NCBI RefSeq assembly: GCF_047238105.1
Contig: NZ_JBDFMD010000001.1
Location: forward strand, 4,154,001 to 4,218,000
DNA length: 64,000 nt
Reading direction: 5' to 3'
Origin: Paenibacillus_D sp047238105
Lineage (GTDB): Bacteria; Bacillota; Bacilli; Paenibacillales; Paenibacillaceae
The position numbers were made by a program, and so were the translations under genes. Below, piece after piece: positions 1 through 9,767 of this stretch (position 1 is the stretch's first letter; each line of letters starts with the position of its first letter). The notes below the pieces were generated by a model. The model was not told the origin of the DNA. It did not search any database and saw only the letters and a program-made list of their open reading frames with translations.

Positions 1-1431
1 GGCTGCCAGCTGCCTGGCCGATCGGTCGATCCGGTCGAAGGCTTCCTTCGCATCCGAGACGGCCAGCTGCCCTTCGCGCACCTCATGCATCCCTGCTTGC
101 ATGCCCGATGCGGCCAGCTTCGTATCCTGCTGGATCCCCGCGATAAAGCTGGATATCTCTTCTACTGCCAATGCAGTCTGTCCGGCCAGCTTTTGCACCT
201 CTCCCGCTACAACGGCGAAGCCTTTGCCGTGTTCCCCTGCACGAGCGGCTTCGATCGCGGCGTTAAGCGATAACAGGTTGGTCTGGGCGGCGATATCCCG
301 GATGATCCCGGACACCTGTTCGATGTTGACGGAATGGGTCTGGAGCAGCTTGATCCGTTCATTCGTTTCGCTAAATGTCCGATTAATGCTGTCGATTCTG
401 GTGGATACGCTTGTAATGGATGCCGCACCGGATTCAGCCTGGCGGGATGTCTCTGCCGAGATGTCCGAGGACTCGAGCGTCGTCTCGGCGATCTGATTGA
501 TCCCCGAAGCCATCTCATCCATAGCTCGTCTGCACTCGCTGGAGCTGGATGCCTGCTGCTCCGAGCCGGAGGCCACTTCCTGGATGGAGCTGGCGCTGTG
601 CCTGGATGCCTCGGCATTTTGCTCTACTATAGCCTGCTGCTGTTGGGAAGAAGAGGACAGCGTCCCGGACGCAGACTTGATCCGGAGCAGACTGGCCCGC
701 AGGTTGCCGGACATCGTGTTGAGAGAACCTATCATGGCGCCGATCTCATCCCGATTGCGGACGTGCAGGTCGGCGCCGCTGACGTCCCCGTCCGCGATCT
801 CGCGGAGTCGGCGGGAAGCGGCCTCGATCGGCAACGAAATGCTGCGGGTGACTGAGAATCCGATAATAAGCAGCAATATAAAGGCCCCGGCTAATACGAA
901 AATGGATTGCTGCATGCTCTGGCGGTATACGCTTTCCGCACGCGCCTCTGCCGCCTGGGCGCCTTCGTGGTTGAATACGACCAGGGACTCTACGCCCGCT
1001 TGCACTTCCGCATAGGTCGACGCCGTAGCCTCGGCATTCCCGTCAGTGCCGCCCATTGAGCTGAGGAATAGCATCCAATTGTTGTTCAGATTGGTATACA
1101 GCGCCTCGTCCTCTGCATTGGCCAGGGAAGTGCTGTAGTCTTCCAATCCGGAGCTGATCCCGCTCACAGTTGTCTCGATCTCCTGGTTTAACTCTTCCAG
1201 GACAGCGGGATCGGTCTCCAAAAGGGTCTGATAGTACACGGACAACATATGCTCGAGATTGTACTGGACCCCTTGTATAGCGTCTATTCCCCACATCCAT
1301 TTGTCTGTAATCTCCGTGGTCATCTTCGTCAAATCATTCATCTTCTGCAGGTTGTTCCAGCTGATCAAGCCGATGACGATCAGGATCAGTCCGAAAGTGC
1401 CCATCAGCTTTCCGCGTACGCTCAACTTCAT
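1..1431 (-). CDS. Methyl-accepting chemotaxis protein, C-terminus cut by window edge
   Basis: Transmembrane chemoreceptor that would signal to the CheA/CheW array. I read 477 codons from the ATG at 1431 to the window edge without a stop. A transmembrane helix lies at about residues 9-28, followed by an all-helical extracellular region (about 30-172, 4HB type), a second transmembrane helix at 176-194, a HAMP domain at about 195-247 and a long coiled signalling domain. The signalling hairpin tip is visible, with the runs AAQTNLLSLNAAIEAARAGE and GKGFAVVAGEVQKLA. The start is supported by a G-rich site on the minus strand about 10 bases upstream. The ligand cannot be told from sequence. The last part of the adaptation/signalling domain lies outside the window. 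Confidence 0.93.
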   Translation of the reverse strand, partial: MKLSVRGKLMGTFGLILIVIGLISWNNLQKMNDLTKMTTEITDKWMWGIDAIQGVQYNLEHMLSVYYQTLLETDPAVLEELNQEIETTVSGISSGLEDYSTSLANAEDEALYTNLNNNWMLFLSSMGGTDGNAEATASTYAEVQAGVESLVVFNHEGAQAAEARAESVYRQSMQQSIFVLAGAFILLLIIGFSVTRSISLPIEAASRRLREIADGDVSGADLHVRNRDEIGAMIGSLNTMSGNLRASLLRIKSASGTLSSSSQQQQAIVEQNAEASRHSASSIQEVASGSEQQASSSSECRRAMDEMASGINQIAETTLESSDISAETSRQAESGAASITSVSTRIDSINRTFSETNERIKLLQTHSVNIEQVSGIIRDIAAQTNLLSLNAAIEAARAGEHGKGFAVVAGEVQKLAGQTALAVEEISSFIAGIQQDTKLAASGMQAGMHEVREGQLAVSDAKEAFDRIDRSARQLAA

Positions 1432-1604
1432 CTGTCATGCCCCCCCTATTGATATTCATGATAGTAATGGGGGTACACCAGATTCACGGGTATCCCCGAG
1501 GACAGCATAACAGACAACCATTAGAAAACTATAAGATCTGCTGACGAATATATGTAGATGGACCCGACTCTCGTCTGCAGTGTCGAATCGCTCCACAGCT
1601 GCAT

Positions 1605-2024
1605 TCACGGTCTAGCGTTTGCGTACTCTTTCAAAATGGAAGTGAACGTCGTGAAATCGACCAAATGGTTGTCAAGAATTGCTTTCAGGATCTCTAGACG
1701 TACGGCTTGATAGTCATGGACAGCAATGTTGCGAAAACCGACCATGGCTTTCAAACGACGGGATAAGTCCTCTGCAATGATGTTATTCCTGTACAAAAGG
1801 TCAAAAGCATCACGACTGGATTGGGGGATGCCAGTCTGCAATTCTGCTACAGTATGCATAGCCAGGTCAATACTGGCTTCACAGCATCTTTGGAGATTCA
1901 AAATGATAGAGTCTTGCTTGGTGAAGTTGTGCAGATTGTCCTCATTATTGGCGTATTCCTCATCGATTCGGGCAAGACATCGGTGAATGACGTCAGTTTT
2001 GTTCAGCAGAATGTCGAGGTTCAC
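1605..2024 (-). CDS. hepT: HepT-like HEPN ribonuclease toxin
   Basis: A 139-residue, all-helical HEPN/DUF86 protein. The HEPN catalytic signature R-x4-H-x-Y is intact as R98-NIAV-H103-D-Y105. In the well-studied HepT/MntA pairs HepT is an mRNA- or tRNA-cleaving toxin, and the motif tyrosine is the residue AMPylated by the antitoxin. The gene starts 4 bases inside the end of the upstream nucleotidyltransferase gene (2021-2024), an ATGA-type overlap implying coupled translation. Base composition is clearly more AT-rich than the neighbours, suggesting recent acquisition. The function is inferred from the motif and the pairing. Confidence 0.88.
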   Translation of the reverse strand: MNLDILLNKTDVIHRCLARIDEEYANNEDNLHNFTKQDSIILNLQRCCEASIDLAMHTVAELQTGIPQSSRDAFDLLYRNNIIAEDLSRRLKAMVGFRNIAVHDYQAVRLEILKAILDNHLVDFTTFTSILKEYANARP

Positions 2025-2464
2025 GTTTCTTTCCTCCCCAAGCGATTACGAATAATTTCCGATCGTTCTTCGTTAAGCATGGCATATTCTTTTAGAGCAC
2101 GCATATATCGCTCTTGTCTAACCTTAGGAAAGCCGTCGTAGAGCAGCAGACCGCTCTCGATGACTTGAATCTGCAGAATTGGACTGACTTCCTCGAAATC
2201 AATCAGATCTACTTCGCGCCGCACCACGTCTGCAATCTTTGCAGCAATACGGAATCGCTCATACGCATCGGGTTTTTGTTCGTTGGGAATGTAAGCCAAA
2301 TCCAAATCACTGTCTTCGCGATGCGTGCCCTTGGCGAGAGAACCAAACACAATAATCGAAGCTGGAGCTAAAGCCTCGACTAGCGTTTTTAGGACAGCTC
2401 TGCATTGCAACGCAGTGAGTCCCGGGAGGGGGGGAATACTGAATTGATCACCGTTAGACTCCAT
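2021..2464 (-). CDS. mntA: MntA-like nucleotidyltransferase antitoxin
   Basis: A 147-residue minimal nucleotidyltransferase (MNT fold). The defining GSX10DXD motif is exact: G41-S42, ten residues, then D53-L-D55, which bind the metal and nucleotide. In characterised type VII toxin-antitoxin modules, MntA neutralises HepT by adding AMP units to the HepT motif tyrosine. I place the start at the ATG at 2464 rather than the longer frame beginning at 2584. It has an AAGGGAG site 8 bases upstream, and the longer frame would run through a perfect hairpin (2542-2584). It overlaps hepT by 4 bases and is transcribed from the promoter at 2620-2648. Confidence 0.88.
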   Translation of the reverse strand: MESNGDQFSIPPLPGLTALQCRAVLKTLVEALAPASIIVFGSLAKGTHREDSDLDLAYIPNEQKPDAYERFRIAAKIADVVRREVDLIDFEEVSPILQIQVIESGLLLYDGFPKVRQERYMRALKEYAMLNEERSEIIRNRLGRKET

Positions 2465-2541
2465 TATCTGAACTCCCTTCCACCAACAACCATGCGGCAT
2501 ACGACTTGTGGCGTATGAGCATCCCTTTATATCGCCAGTAT

Positions 2542-2584
2542 GTGACATGCTCCCACCACTTCTAAAGTGGTGGGAGCATGTCAC
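2542..2584. repeat. Perfect 20-bp hairpin in the mntA-hepT leader
   Basis: The left arm at 2542-2561 (GTGACATGCTCCCACCACTT) is exactly complementary to 2565-2584, leaving a 3-base loop (CTA). There is no T-run on either side, so it is not an ordinary Rho-independent terminator. It lies about 30 bases downstream of the expected start of the minus-strand transcript and about 77 bases before the mntA start codon. Possible roles are an operator for the toxin-antitoxin complex, an mRNA-stabilising 5' stem, or the remnant end hairpin of an IS200/IS605-type element. The sequence alone does not decide between them. Confidence 0.8.
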
Positions 2585-2619
2585 TCCACGTAATGCGCAC
2601 GTTTACGTTACCTAAGGTT

Positions 2620-2648
2620 ATCATATCAGCACCTCGATGGAATTTCAA
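2620..2648 (-). promoter_or_regulatory. SigA-type promoter for mntA-hepT
   Basis: On the minus strand, TTGAAA (2643-2648) is followed after exactly 17 bases by TATGAT (2620-2625). Transcription would start near 2613, so the mRNA begins with the 20-bp hairpin at 2542-2584. Confidence 0.7.
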
Positions 2649-2816
2649 TTCAGGAACGATCATATGGAGTGCGACGTCCAGCATGCCAAAAGGTCACTCA
2701 GACCTATGGCTTCTCCATTGGAAGAAGAAGTATGCTGATTAGAGCGGAAGATGATTTTAAACATAATGAGGTGGTTTGTTTGGATCAACAGCAGAGTAAA
2801 GGGGAAAGGAGACAGT

Positions 2817-3488
2817 ATGATGGAAGAGCAGCTCGATCAAGAAAGGCGCCGTGTCCTTCGTCAGCATGCTAGTTTTCTATTTAATGTTATGCTGTTGCTT
2901 GCCATAGGCAGCTCCATGGCGCTGCTGCTAATGCGTATCTTCTACTGGAAGCTGGTGGACTGGATGACGCCGTTATTTGCCCCTTTTGTCAACTTGGCGG
3001 TAATCGCGGTGTTCTTGGGCTCAAGTGTAGCCGCGCTAGTATATCTGATCCTCCCCGGATCCCGCAAGCGTCGTCAGAAGCTCGCTCCGTTAGGAGTGCA
3101 GGCCGTGGCCGGCGTGCTCGCGCTGGTGGTCCCGTTCACAGCGATATCCTTGCAGCTGGATCACCGATCCCATCGTGCGGAGCGGGAAGCGGTCGTCCAG
3201 ATGATCGCGGAGGGACAGCTCCAGCCCAATGTCGACTATAATCCATCGCTGATCCGCTTGCCGGAGGGATACCGTCATCTCTCGAGCGGCGGCGGCGAGA
3301 TCGTCGCCCATCAGATCGGCGACAACTTGCAGGTGTTTTTTTTCACCTACCGCGGTATGATCGACAATATGGCCGGCTTCGTCTACTCGGCTGACGGCAG
3401 CCCGCCCGACGAAGAGCGCTTCGGCGTGACGCAATTGCTGGAACTGAAACCATTTGGACCGCGATGGTATTGGCTCAGTGCGTCGTAA
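2817..3488 (+). CDS. Membrane protein of unknown function
   Basis: A 223-residue protein from the ATG at 2817, which has AAAGGA 6 bases upstream. A longer frame opens at 2751 but lacks a ribosome site. The N-terminal half holds three hydrophobic segments, near residues 22-45, 55-78 and 95-110. A hydrophilic C-terminal domain of about 110 residues follows, rich in charged residues and with an SSGGGEIV stretch. I do not recognise a family. It is followed 29 bases later by the disrupted glycosidase gene in the same direction and may share its transcript. Confidence 0.7.
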   Translation: MMEEQLDQERRRVLRQHASFLFNVMLLLAIGSSMALLLMRIFYWKLVDWMTPLFAPFVNLAVIAVFLGSSVAALVYLILPGSRKRRQKLAPLGVQAVAGVLALVVPFTAISLQLDHRSHRAEREAVVQMIAEGQLQPNVDYNPSLIRLPEGYRHLSSGGGEIVAHQIGDNLQVFFFTYRGMIDNMAGFVYSADGSPPDEERFGVTQLLELKPFGPRWYWLSAS

Positions 3489-3517
3489 GACCATCCCGTG
3501 AAATGAGGAGGAGCACT

Positions 3518-6500
3518 ATGGAGAGTTATCGGAGTAAGGCAACTGGCGACGATCGGCGGATGACGGCTTCGGGAGAGCTGGGCCATCGGCCGGCAATGGC
3601 CGGCAGCACCGTCCTGCCAAGCGGTGTGACCGACCTGGTCCGCCAGCTGCAGTCGCGGAAGCGACATGGCGCATCCAGCCGTTCTGGTTCTGGAACGGGG
3701 ATCTGGAAGAGACGGAGATCGTTCGTCAGATAGAGGAGATGGCAGAGCAGGGCGTAGGCGGCTTCTTCGTCTGCGCCCGTCAGGGCATGCATGTGCCGTA
3801 TCTGTCCGACGCCTGGTTCGCCAAGGTGCGGGTGGCGGCAGAGGCGGCCCGGGAGCGCGGCCTGGATGTCTGGCTCTACGATGAATATCCGTATCCGAGC
3901 GGGATCGCCGGCGGCGCAGTGACACTCGAGCATCCGGATGCCAAGCAGCGCATGCTGGTGCACCGTGTGATCCCGGCTGCGGGAGGGGTGACCTGCACCC
4001 AGGAGCTGCCGTGGGGCCGGATCCTGAGCGCCCGCGCTGTGCCACGGAGGGCCAGTGGCGTTCCGGCGGGAGCGGGCCGTCGACGTGCGACGGTATATCG
4101 GCAACGACCAGGTGCAGCCGGTGTTCCAGAAGACCGGGCTGACCTCGTACAATCAGAAGCGCTTCTTCACCTATCAGACGGTGCAGAAGCTGCAGTGGAC
4201 GCCGCCGCCGGGCGACTGGGAGGTTCACGTCTTCCTGGAGGAGGAGATCGACGACTTCAAATATTACGGTACCTTCGTCGACCCTTGCCACAAGGAGGCG
4301 ATGGCGACGTTCATCCGCCTGACGCATCAGCGCTATGCCGATGAGCTGGGCGAGTATTTCGGCCATCCGATCAAAGGCATATTCACGGATGAGATCGCTC
4401 CGCTCGGCAAGCTGCCGTGGTCGCCGCGTCTGCCGGAGGCATTCTGGACGCGCAACGGCTACCGGATCGAGGATCACCTGCAGGCGCTGACTCGCACGGA
4501 CGGAGAGCCGTTGTCTATAGGCGAGGGAGCGGGGCTGGCGGCGGAGAGCGGACAAGCTGCCGGAGACGGATGGAGAGCCGCTTCCCGGTTCCCGGGTGCG
4601 CTATGATTATTTTCGTACGCTGCATGAACTGCTGCAGGAGTCGTACCACCAGCCGGTGAGCGCCTGGTGCGAGGCGCACGGCCTCGCATATGTCACCGAG
4701 GTGCCGGCGATGCGGATGGCAACCCAGGCCCACAGCCATGTACCGGGAGGCGACAGCGCGCATGAGAAGATCGGCCGCCCGCTGGAGTGGATCCTGGACA
4801 AGTATACGGCGGATCTGCGCGCCAATCCGAAGATGGTCAGCTCGGTCGCGGCACAATACGGGCGCGAACGGGCCTTGATCGAGTGCTTCCATAGCGTCGG
4901 CTGGTCGATGACGCTGCAGGATGCCAGATGGATGATCGACCGGATGGCGGCGCTGGGGATCAATTTTTACAACTTCCATGCCTTCTTCTACACCTTGGAC
5001 GGGATGACCCAGCATGACGCGCCGCCGTCGCAGTTTGATCAGAATCCGTACTGGCAGCATTTCCGGCAGCTCGGGGACTATACCGGCCGCATCAGCAAGC
5101 TGATGGGCACAGGGCGGGCGATCCGCCGTATCGCTATCCTGGATCCGGTGACGACGCTGTGGACGATGCTGGCCAATCCGCTGCACAAATACGACTACAG
5201 CGGCACTGACGAGGCGGGCGAGGCCCGCCTGGCCGCTTACAAACGATACTGGATCGAGCTGTGCAAGACACTCATCCAGACGCGCCGGGACTACGATCAC
5301 CTCGACCCGCTGATCCTGGCGGAGCAAGGGGGCGTGGAGGACGGGAAGCTGCTGGTCGGTCAAGCCGCTTACGAGCTGGTCCTCCTGCCGCCGCTGGCTA
5401 ACCTGGAGTCCCGGGCCTGGGATGTGCTGAGCCGCTTCATCGCTGCCGGCGGGCAGGTGATCGCGCTGGGCATGCTGCCGCACGAGCCGATCGAGGGAGA
5501 CGACCGGGTGGCGCAGGAGCTGCGCGCGGCCTTTGGACTAACACCTGATGAGGGGACGGCGGCGGCATTCTGGGATATGGGGCGCCAGGAGTATCCCGAC
5601 CGGGACGATGCGGAGCAGAAGCAGGCAAGCGGGCAGCATGGGGATACGGCTGCTGCAGGTGCGGAAGAGTCAGGCTTGAGCAGGCAGCAGTACGGCGCGG
5701 TCGCCGCTGGGTCAGGGCTGGGTTCAGGCGGCTCGTCCGCTTCGGCTGCGCAGCCTGGGCTTCACTTTGTGCCGAGCGGGGCAGAGCTGAGCGAGGAGGT
5801 TCGCCAGACCCTGCTGCAGTTGCTCGATGAGGGGTTGCCGGAGCCGGTGCGGCTGCAATCCACGGCGCGCAGTCTGCTCGTGCAGCAGCGGGAGCTCGCG
5901 GAGGATGTGCGAGCGGTCTTTGCATCCCACCAGGAAGACGGTGAGGTGCGGGCTGAGCTGGTCATGGACGGCACGGTTGCAAGTGCGACCGGCACGCTTG
6001 TCGCGTATGCGCTGAGTCTGGAGAACGGCGAATTGACGGAGCTGCAGCTGGAGCAGCGCGCTGACGGCAGCGGGGCGTTCTCGCTGCAGCTGACCTTTGC
6101 CCCGTACCAGTCGCAGCTCATCCTGATCGCGCCGGGAGAAGCCGGAGCGGACATACGGGGATGGGCTGGCGGGCCGCGGGCGGAGCTGGTCCTGCCTGCA
6201 CCCGGGACATGGGAGTTCATGGCGAAGCGGGACAACGCGATTCGCTTCGACTCCTTCGCCATCACCTTGAGTACGCCGGAAGGAGACGCTCTGCCAGGGG
6301 GAGCTTTCCGGGCGGAAGCCAAGACCATCATCGACCAGCTGGGCGATGCCGTGGCGGCTGGCGTGACGCTGCCGCTGGGCTTTGAGCAGCCCTTCGGTAC
6401 GCCGGTGCGCACGGCGATCGCTTATCCGCTGCGAGCGGTCTACGAAGCGGTATTCGAGGTGGACCGACTGCCGGAGCGCTGCGAGCTGCTGATGGACCGC

Positions 6501-7166
6501 GGGGCGATCGGCGGCGCATGGCGCATCCTGCTGAACGGTCATGCGCTGACTGCAGCAGATTTTGCTCCTGTCCGGTTCTATGACAACAGCAACCAGAGCT
6601 GTGACGTCAGCGGGATGCTGGTCCAAGGCGAGAACCGCCTGGCGGTAGAGGTGGACGTCTCCAGCGACTGGGAAGGGGTCACGGATGCGCTATACCTGAC
6701 CGGCCCGTTCGGAGTGGCCTTCGCAGCCCCTCACCGCCCGGTCATGACAGCGCTGCCGGAGCGGGCCGAGCTGCAGGCAGGTCCATATCCGGGGCTGCCG
6801 TATTATGCCGGGGAGCTCGTCTTCCGCCGCACGTTCGACCTGGCGGAGGAGGAGTTGCCGCAGAGCGAGCGGTTCCGGCTAACCTTCGCCGATCTCGATC
6901 CTGCCTTCCACGACTGTGCCGGAGTTGCCCTCAACGGTCATGCCCTCGGCGTGCGGGCATGGACGCCTTACATATGGGAGGGTAGCTGCGGTATGCTGCG
7001 GGAGGGCGCCAATACGGTGGAAGTAACCTTGACGAATACGCTGGTCGGCCTGCTGGAGGGCCGCTACTTTGACAAGGCGGCGCATGCGCTGCATCCGGTG
7101 TATGAGCACCCGCTGTTCCGGCCGCAGCTTGGAGCGGTGCAGGGATCGGGAGAGCCATCTGGATAG
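3518..7166 (+). pseudogene. GH106-like glycoside hydrolase gene broken by three frameshifts
   Basis: The pieces together read as one large protein resembling GH106-type alpha-L-rhamnosidases. The ATG at 3518 (GAGGAG 6 bases upstream) opens a frame that is lost near 3650, where one base is missing. The family core then appears in the next frame: IQPFWFWNGDLEETEIVRQ, then GGFFVCARQGM and WLYDEYPYPSG. A second shift near 4035-4060 leads to VRRYIGNDQVQPVFQKTGLT and FTDEIAPLGKLPW. A third near 4590 leads to RVRYDYFRTLHELLQESYHQ and the long remainder, open from 4596 to 7166. The C-terminal part has beta-rich, jellyroll-like sugar-binding sequence. The shifts sum to a net change of frame, so they do not compensate. 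Either the gene is dead or the assembly has errors here. Substrate, if intact, would probably be rhamnose-containing polysaccharide, by analogy. Confidence 0.8.
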
Positions 7167-7283
7167 TAAAACCTTCGATTAATGTGCTAATCTTTCTACT
7201 CTTATAGTGGCGATAGAGTCAGTCAACCCGGGTACTTGCATGAATGTGATAGGCTGGGGGTATCCCATGAAGAGAGGAAGTTG

Positions 7284-7628
7284 TTGGCGTTGAAGATTAA
7301 TCATCTTAACCTTACGGGGACTGACGTGCATGCGGCATCGGCTTTTCTGCAAACCTATTTCGGACTAAAGCCCGGTGGAAGCCGGGGCAATGGATTTGCA
7401 GCATTGTTCGATGATGACGGTATGGTGCTGACGCTGATGAAGGGGAGCTCCGTGCAGTACCCTGGTACGTTCCATATTGGCTTCATCCAGGAAAGCGAAA
7501 CGAGGGTCAATGAGTTGAACGAACGTTTAAAAGCAGACGGTTACGACGTGGAGCCGCCCCAGCGGTCCCACGGCTGGACGTTCTATGTCACAGCGCCAGG
7601 CGGATTTACGGTAGAAGTGCTGGCCTGA
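7284..7628 (+). CDS. VOC (glyoxalase/dioxygenase superfamily) protein
   Basis: A 114-residue single-module protein of the vicinal-oxygen-chelate fold. It opens with INHLNL (first metal-type histidine) and has TFHIGF near the middle (second histidine). It ends with the typical GGFTVEV strand carrying the glutamate. The start is uncertain: I chose TTG at 7284, 6 bases after GAGAGG, with TTG at 7290 as the alternative. A longer frame from TTG 7236 has no ribosome site and adds residues before the fold. Members include glyoxalases, fosfomycin-resistance proteins and ring-cleaving dioxygenases, and the substrate cannot be assigned here. A terminator follows at 7659. Confidence 0.85.
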   Translation: MALKINHLNLTGTDVHAASAFLQTYFGLKPGGSRGNGFAALFDDDGMVLTLMKGSSVQYPGTFHIGFIQESETRVNELNERLKADGYDVEPPQRSHGWTFYVTAPGGFTVEVLA

Positions 7629-7658
7629 CGGCCTGGGAAAGCTCTTCCTCCCAAACCA

Positions 7659-7700
7659 AGCAAGCCCAGGCCCTAAGAGGAGGTCTGGGCTTGCTGTCAT
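7659..7700 (+). terminator. Terminator after the VOC gene
   Basis: A 14-bp stem, AGCAAGCCCAGGCC (7659-7672) with 7682-7695, has one G-U-compatible mismatch. It is followed by a weak T-containing tail (GTCATTTG). Confidence 0.6.
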
Positions 7701-7770
7701 TTGTGGGAGCTCTTCTTGAACAGCCATAATTACACGCTGTAAAATACTCATAAAGAAGGAGGGGGACCTG

Positions 7771-8490
7771 ATGATCGCAAGCCTATTGCAAGCTTCCCGT
7801 CGCACGGTGATTTTCACCGGGGCAGGGATGAGCACAGAGAGCGGAGTCCCGGACTTCCGTTCTAATCAAGGACTGTGGTGGGGGAAAGACCCTATGGCTC
7901 TTGCCAGTATCGAAGCGATGCGCGACAACCCGCAGGCCTTCGTCGAGTTCTATCGGGGGCGGATCGAGGCGCTCCAGTCGGTAACCCCGCACAGGGGGTA
8001 CGGGATCCTGACCGATTGGGGCCGGCAAGGGCGGGTACAATCCGTGATCACGCAGAACACCGACGGCCTGCATGAGCAAGCCGGCAATCCCGGAGTAATC
8101 CCCATCCACGGGACGATCCGGTCGCTGCACTGCGTAGCGTGCCGGCAAGTCTATCCGGAACAGCGCTATCTCACCGGTCAGGCCGAATGCGATTGCGGCG
8201 GCTTCATCCGTCCGTCTGTCGTCTTGTTCGGCGAGATGCTGGATGACCGCGCGATGAGGGCAGCCGAGTCGGCCGCACGGCAAGCCGAGCTCTTCATCGT
8301 CCTGGGCTCGTCGCTCGTCGTCTCGCCGGCGAACTGGCTGCCGAGACTGGCCAAGGAGCACGACGCCCATCTGGTCATCGTCAATCAGGAGCCCACGCCG
8401 CTGGACAGGCTGGCAGATCACGTCATCCACGGCCGCAAGATCGGCGAGGTGCTCCAGGAAGCCGCAGATGAGCTGGGAGCCAGACGCTAA
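7771..8490 (+). CDS. NAD-dependent protein deacylase, sirtuin (Sir2/CobB family)
   Basis: Cytoplasmic sirtuin of 239 residues that would remove acyl groups from lysines while consuming NAD+. It has the NAD-binding GAGMSTESGVPDFRS (17-31), QNTDGLHEQAG (95-105), the catalytic histidine in PIHGT (H113), a zinc-type cysteine set (C121, C124, C140, C142), and GSSLVVSPAN near the second nucleotide-binding loop. The length is normal for bacterial CobB-type enzymes. The ATG at 7771 has a strong AGAAGGAGGGGG site 6 bases upstream. It is flanked by terminator DNA upstream and a spacer of about 140 bases downstream, so it is probably transcribed alone. Confidence 0.95.
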   Translation: MIASLLQASRRTVIFTGAGMSTESGVPDFRSNQGLWWGKDPMALASIEAMRDNPQAFVEFYRGRIEALQSVTPHRGYGILTDWGRQGRVQSVITQNTDGLHEQAGNPGVIPIHGTIRSLHCVACRQVYPEQRYLTGQAECDCGGFIRPSVVLFGEMLDDRAMRAAESAARQAELFIVLGSSLVVSPANWLPRLAKEHDAHLVIVNQEPTPLDRLADHVIHGRKIGEVLQEAADELGARR

Positions 8491-8630
8491 GCGGTCGTTG
8501 GGTCGTATTCGCATTTACCGCAACTTACCAAATTTATCCTAAAAAACGATTCTGGAAGCAAGTCGTTAGGCTGCCGACGGAAACTTATCCCAACCTTCTT
8601 TCGTCTAAGGTAAGGGCAGGAGGTGCTTTT

Positions 8631-9176
8631 TTGAAGTCATACACTTTCATAATATTTATTGCCATGTTGCTGATCATTGGCTGCGGCGGAACTGGCGAAT
8701 TCGAATACGAATCTGAATCTGAAGCCAATGAGAAATTTTTTGGTATCCAGGGAACCGTGGTCAAAATTGAAGGTGAAGGTGTTCTGGTCACCTCCACAGA
8801 CAGGCTGATTTCTGAAGAAGATGAGAGCAATACGAGATATGATGCGGCCTGGTTGTCCGGCATCCGTGATCAGGTTGAGATCGGTCAGCGGATTGAGGTG
8901 GCTTTTGATGGAGGGGTCAACCTGAGCTATCCTGTTCAAGCTATGGGCACATCGGTGCGGCTGCTGGAGGACGAGGCGCCAAAGGGAGCAGAATTGACCC
9001 GTGCACAAGCTGTGCGGAAGGTGCTGGAGATGCCTGACGTTGCCCAGATGCGAGTGCCTTCGGTGCTCGAGGTAATTTATAACGAGGAAGATCGCAATTG
9101 GTCAGTGCAGTTGGTAGACAATACGGCTATAGGGTATACCGTGCTGACCGTTAATATCGAGGATCGGACATTGTGA
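8631..9176 (+). CDS. DUF3221-type lipoprotein
   Basis: A 181-residue exported lipoprotein. The signal peptide ends at a lipobox (LLIIGC, C18), followed by an acidic linker with repeated E-S-E. The folded part (about 36-110) has IQGTVVKIEGEGVLVTS and IGQRIEVAFDG, an OB-like small barrel typical of DUF3221 lipoproteins. A C-terminal stretch (VIYNEEDRNWSVQLVD) resembles a PepSY-like strand pair. The start is a TTG at 8631 with AGGAGG 8 bases upstream. There is no known enzymatic role. Confidence 0.82.
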   Translation: MKSYTFIIFIAMLLIIGCGGTGEFEYESESEANEKFFGIQGTVVKIEGEGVLVTSTDRLISEEDESNTRYDAAWLSGIRDQVEIGQRIEVAFDGGVNLSYPVQAMGTSVRLLEDEAPKGAELTRAQAVRKVLEMPDVAQMRVPSVLEVIYNEEDRNWSVQLVDNTAIGYTVLTVNIEDRTL

Positions 9177-9244
9177 TAAAGATGATACGGCGCAAGCAGA
9201 GGCCGCAGCCATGAACGATAAGCTGCAGCCCTGCAACGCTTCTG

Positions 9245-9640
9245 CTATTCCTGCGGTTCCTCGTAGTCGTCCATGAACCATAATGGATCTTTGCAGTCGG
9301 GATCGCCGTTGTAATTGATCAGCACTTCCTCGCCTGCTTGGATGTCCCGGTAGGCAAAGAAATCAAAGGTATGCTTCTCAAAACTGATATCATAGGTGGC
9401 GTTGGGCTCATAAGAGTGGTTGAACAAACTGCCATAACCTAGTAGAATGGCGGTGTGGTTACTGCCGTACTGGTAGACATAGTCAGCAAGGATCGTCTGT
9501 TCGATATGGACGTCGTCCTCGGTCGGGTAGGCGATCACGGGCGCTTCATGGATCAACTGGCCGGCGGGGATATCGCAGGTGGCGAATACTCCGCGGTTGA
9601 ATTCCCCTTTGCTGAGAGGGGAGAGACGTACTTCTAGCAT
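9245..9640 (-). CDS. SET-domain protein
   Basis: A 131-residue protein made almost entirely of a compact SET fold. The hallmark motifs are FNHSYEPNATY (around 73-83, SAM-binding NHS) and AGEEVLINYNG (around 102-112). SET proteins are usually lysine methyltransferases using S-adenosylmethionine, and bacterial substrates are mostly unknown. The start at 9640 has AGGTG 6 bases upstream on the minus strand. It converges on the DUF3221 gene and is divergent from the gene at 9768. Confidence 0.88.
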   Translation of the reverse strand: MLEVRLSPLSKGEFNRGVFATCDIPAGQLIHEAPVIAYPTEDDVHIEQTILADYVYQYGSNHTAILLGYGSLFNHSYEPNATYDISFEKHTFDFFAYRDIQAGEEVLINYNGDPDCKDPLWFMDDYEEPQE

Positions 9641-9767
9641 AGTTCACCTGGTTTCTTGAGAGATTGGTAAGGCTATTTGATGCCATTCTAACGGAGATGC
9701 GCCCAAACAGCAACTTTCTGACACAGGCTAACGTTTACAATTACAGGCAATGAAAGGAGTGCTGCAC

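Noticed and set aside
2464..2584. Longer N-terminus for the MntA-like protein starting at 2584
   Set aside because: It would read through the 20-bp hairpin, has no ribosome site, and lies before a well-spaced AAGGGAG-ATG at 2464 that gives the normal family length.
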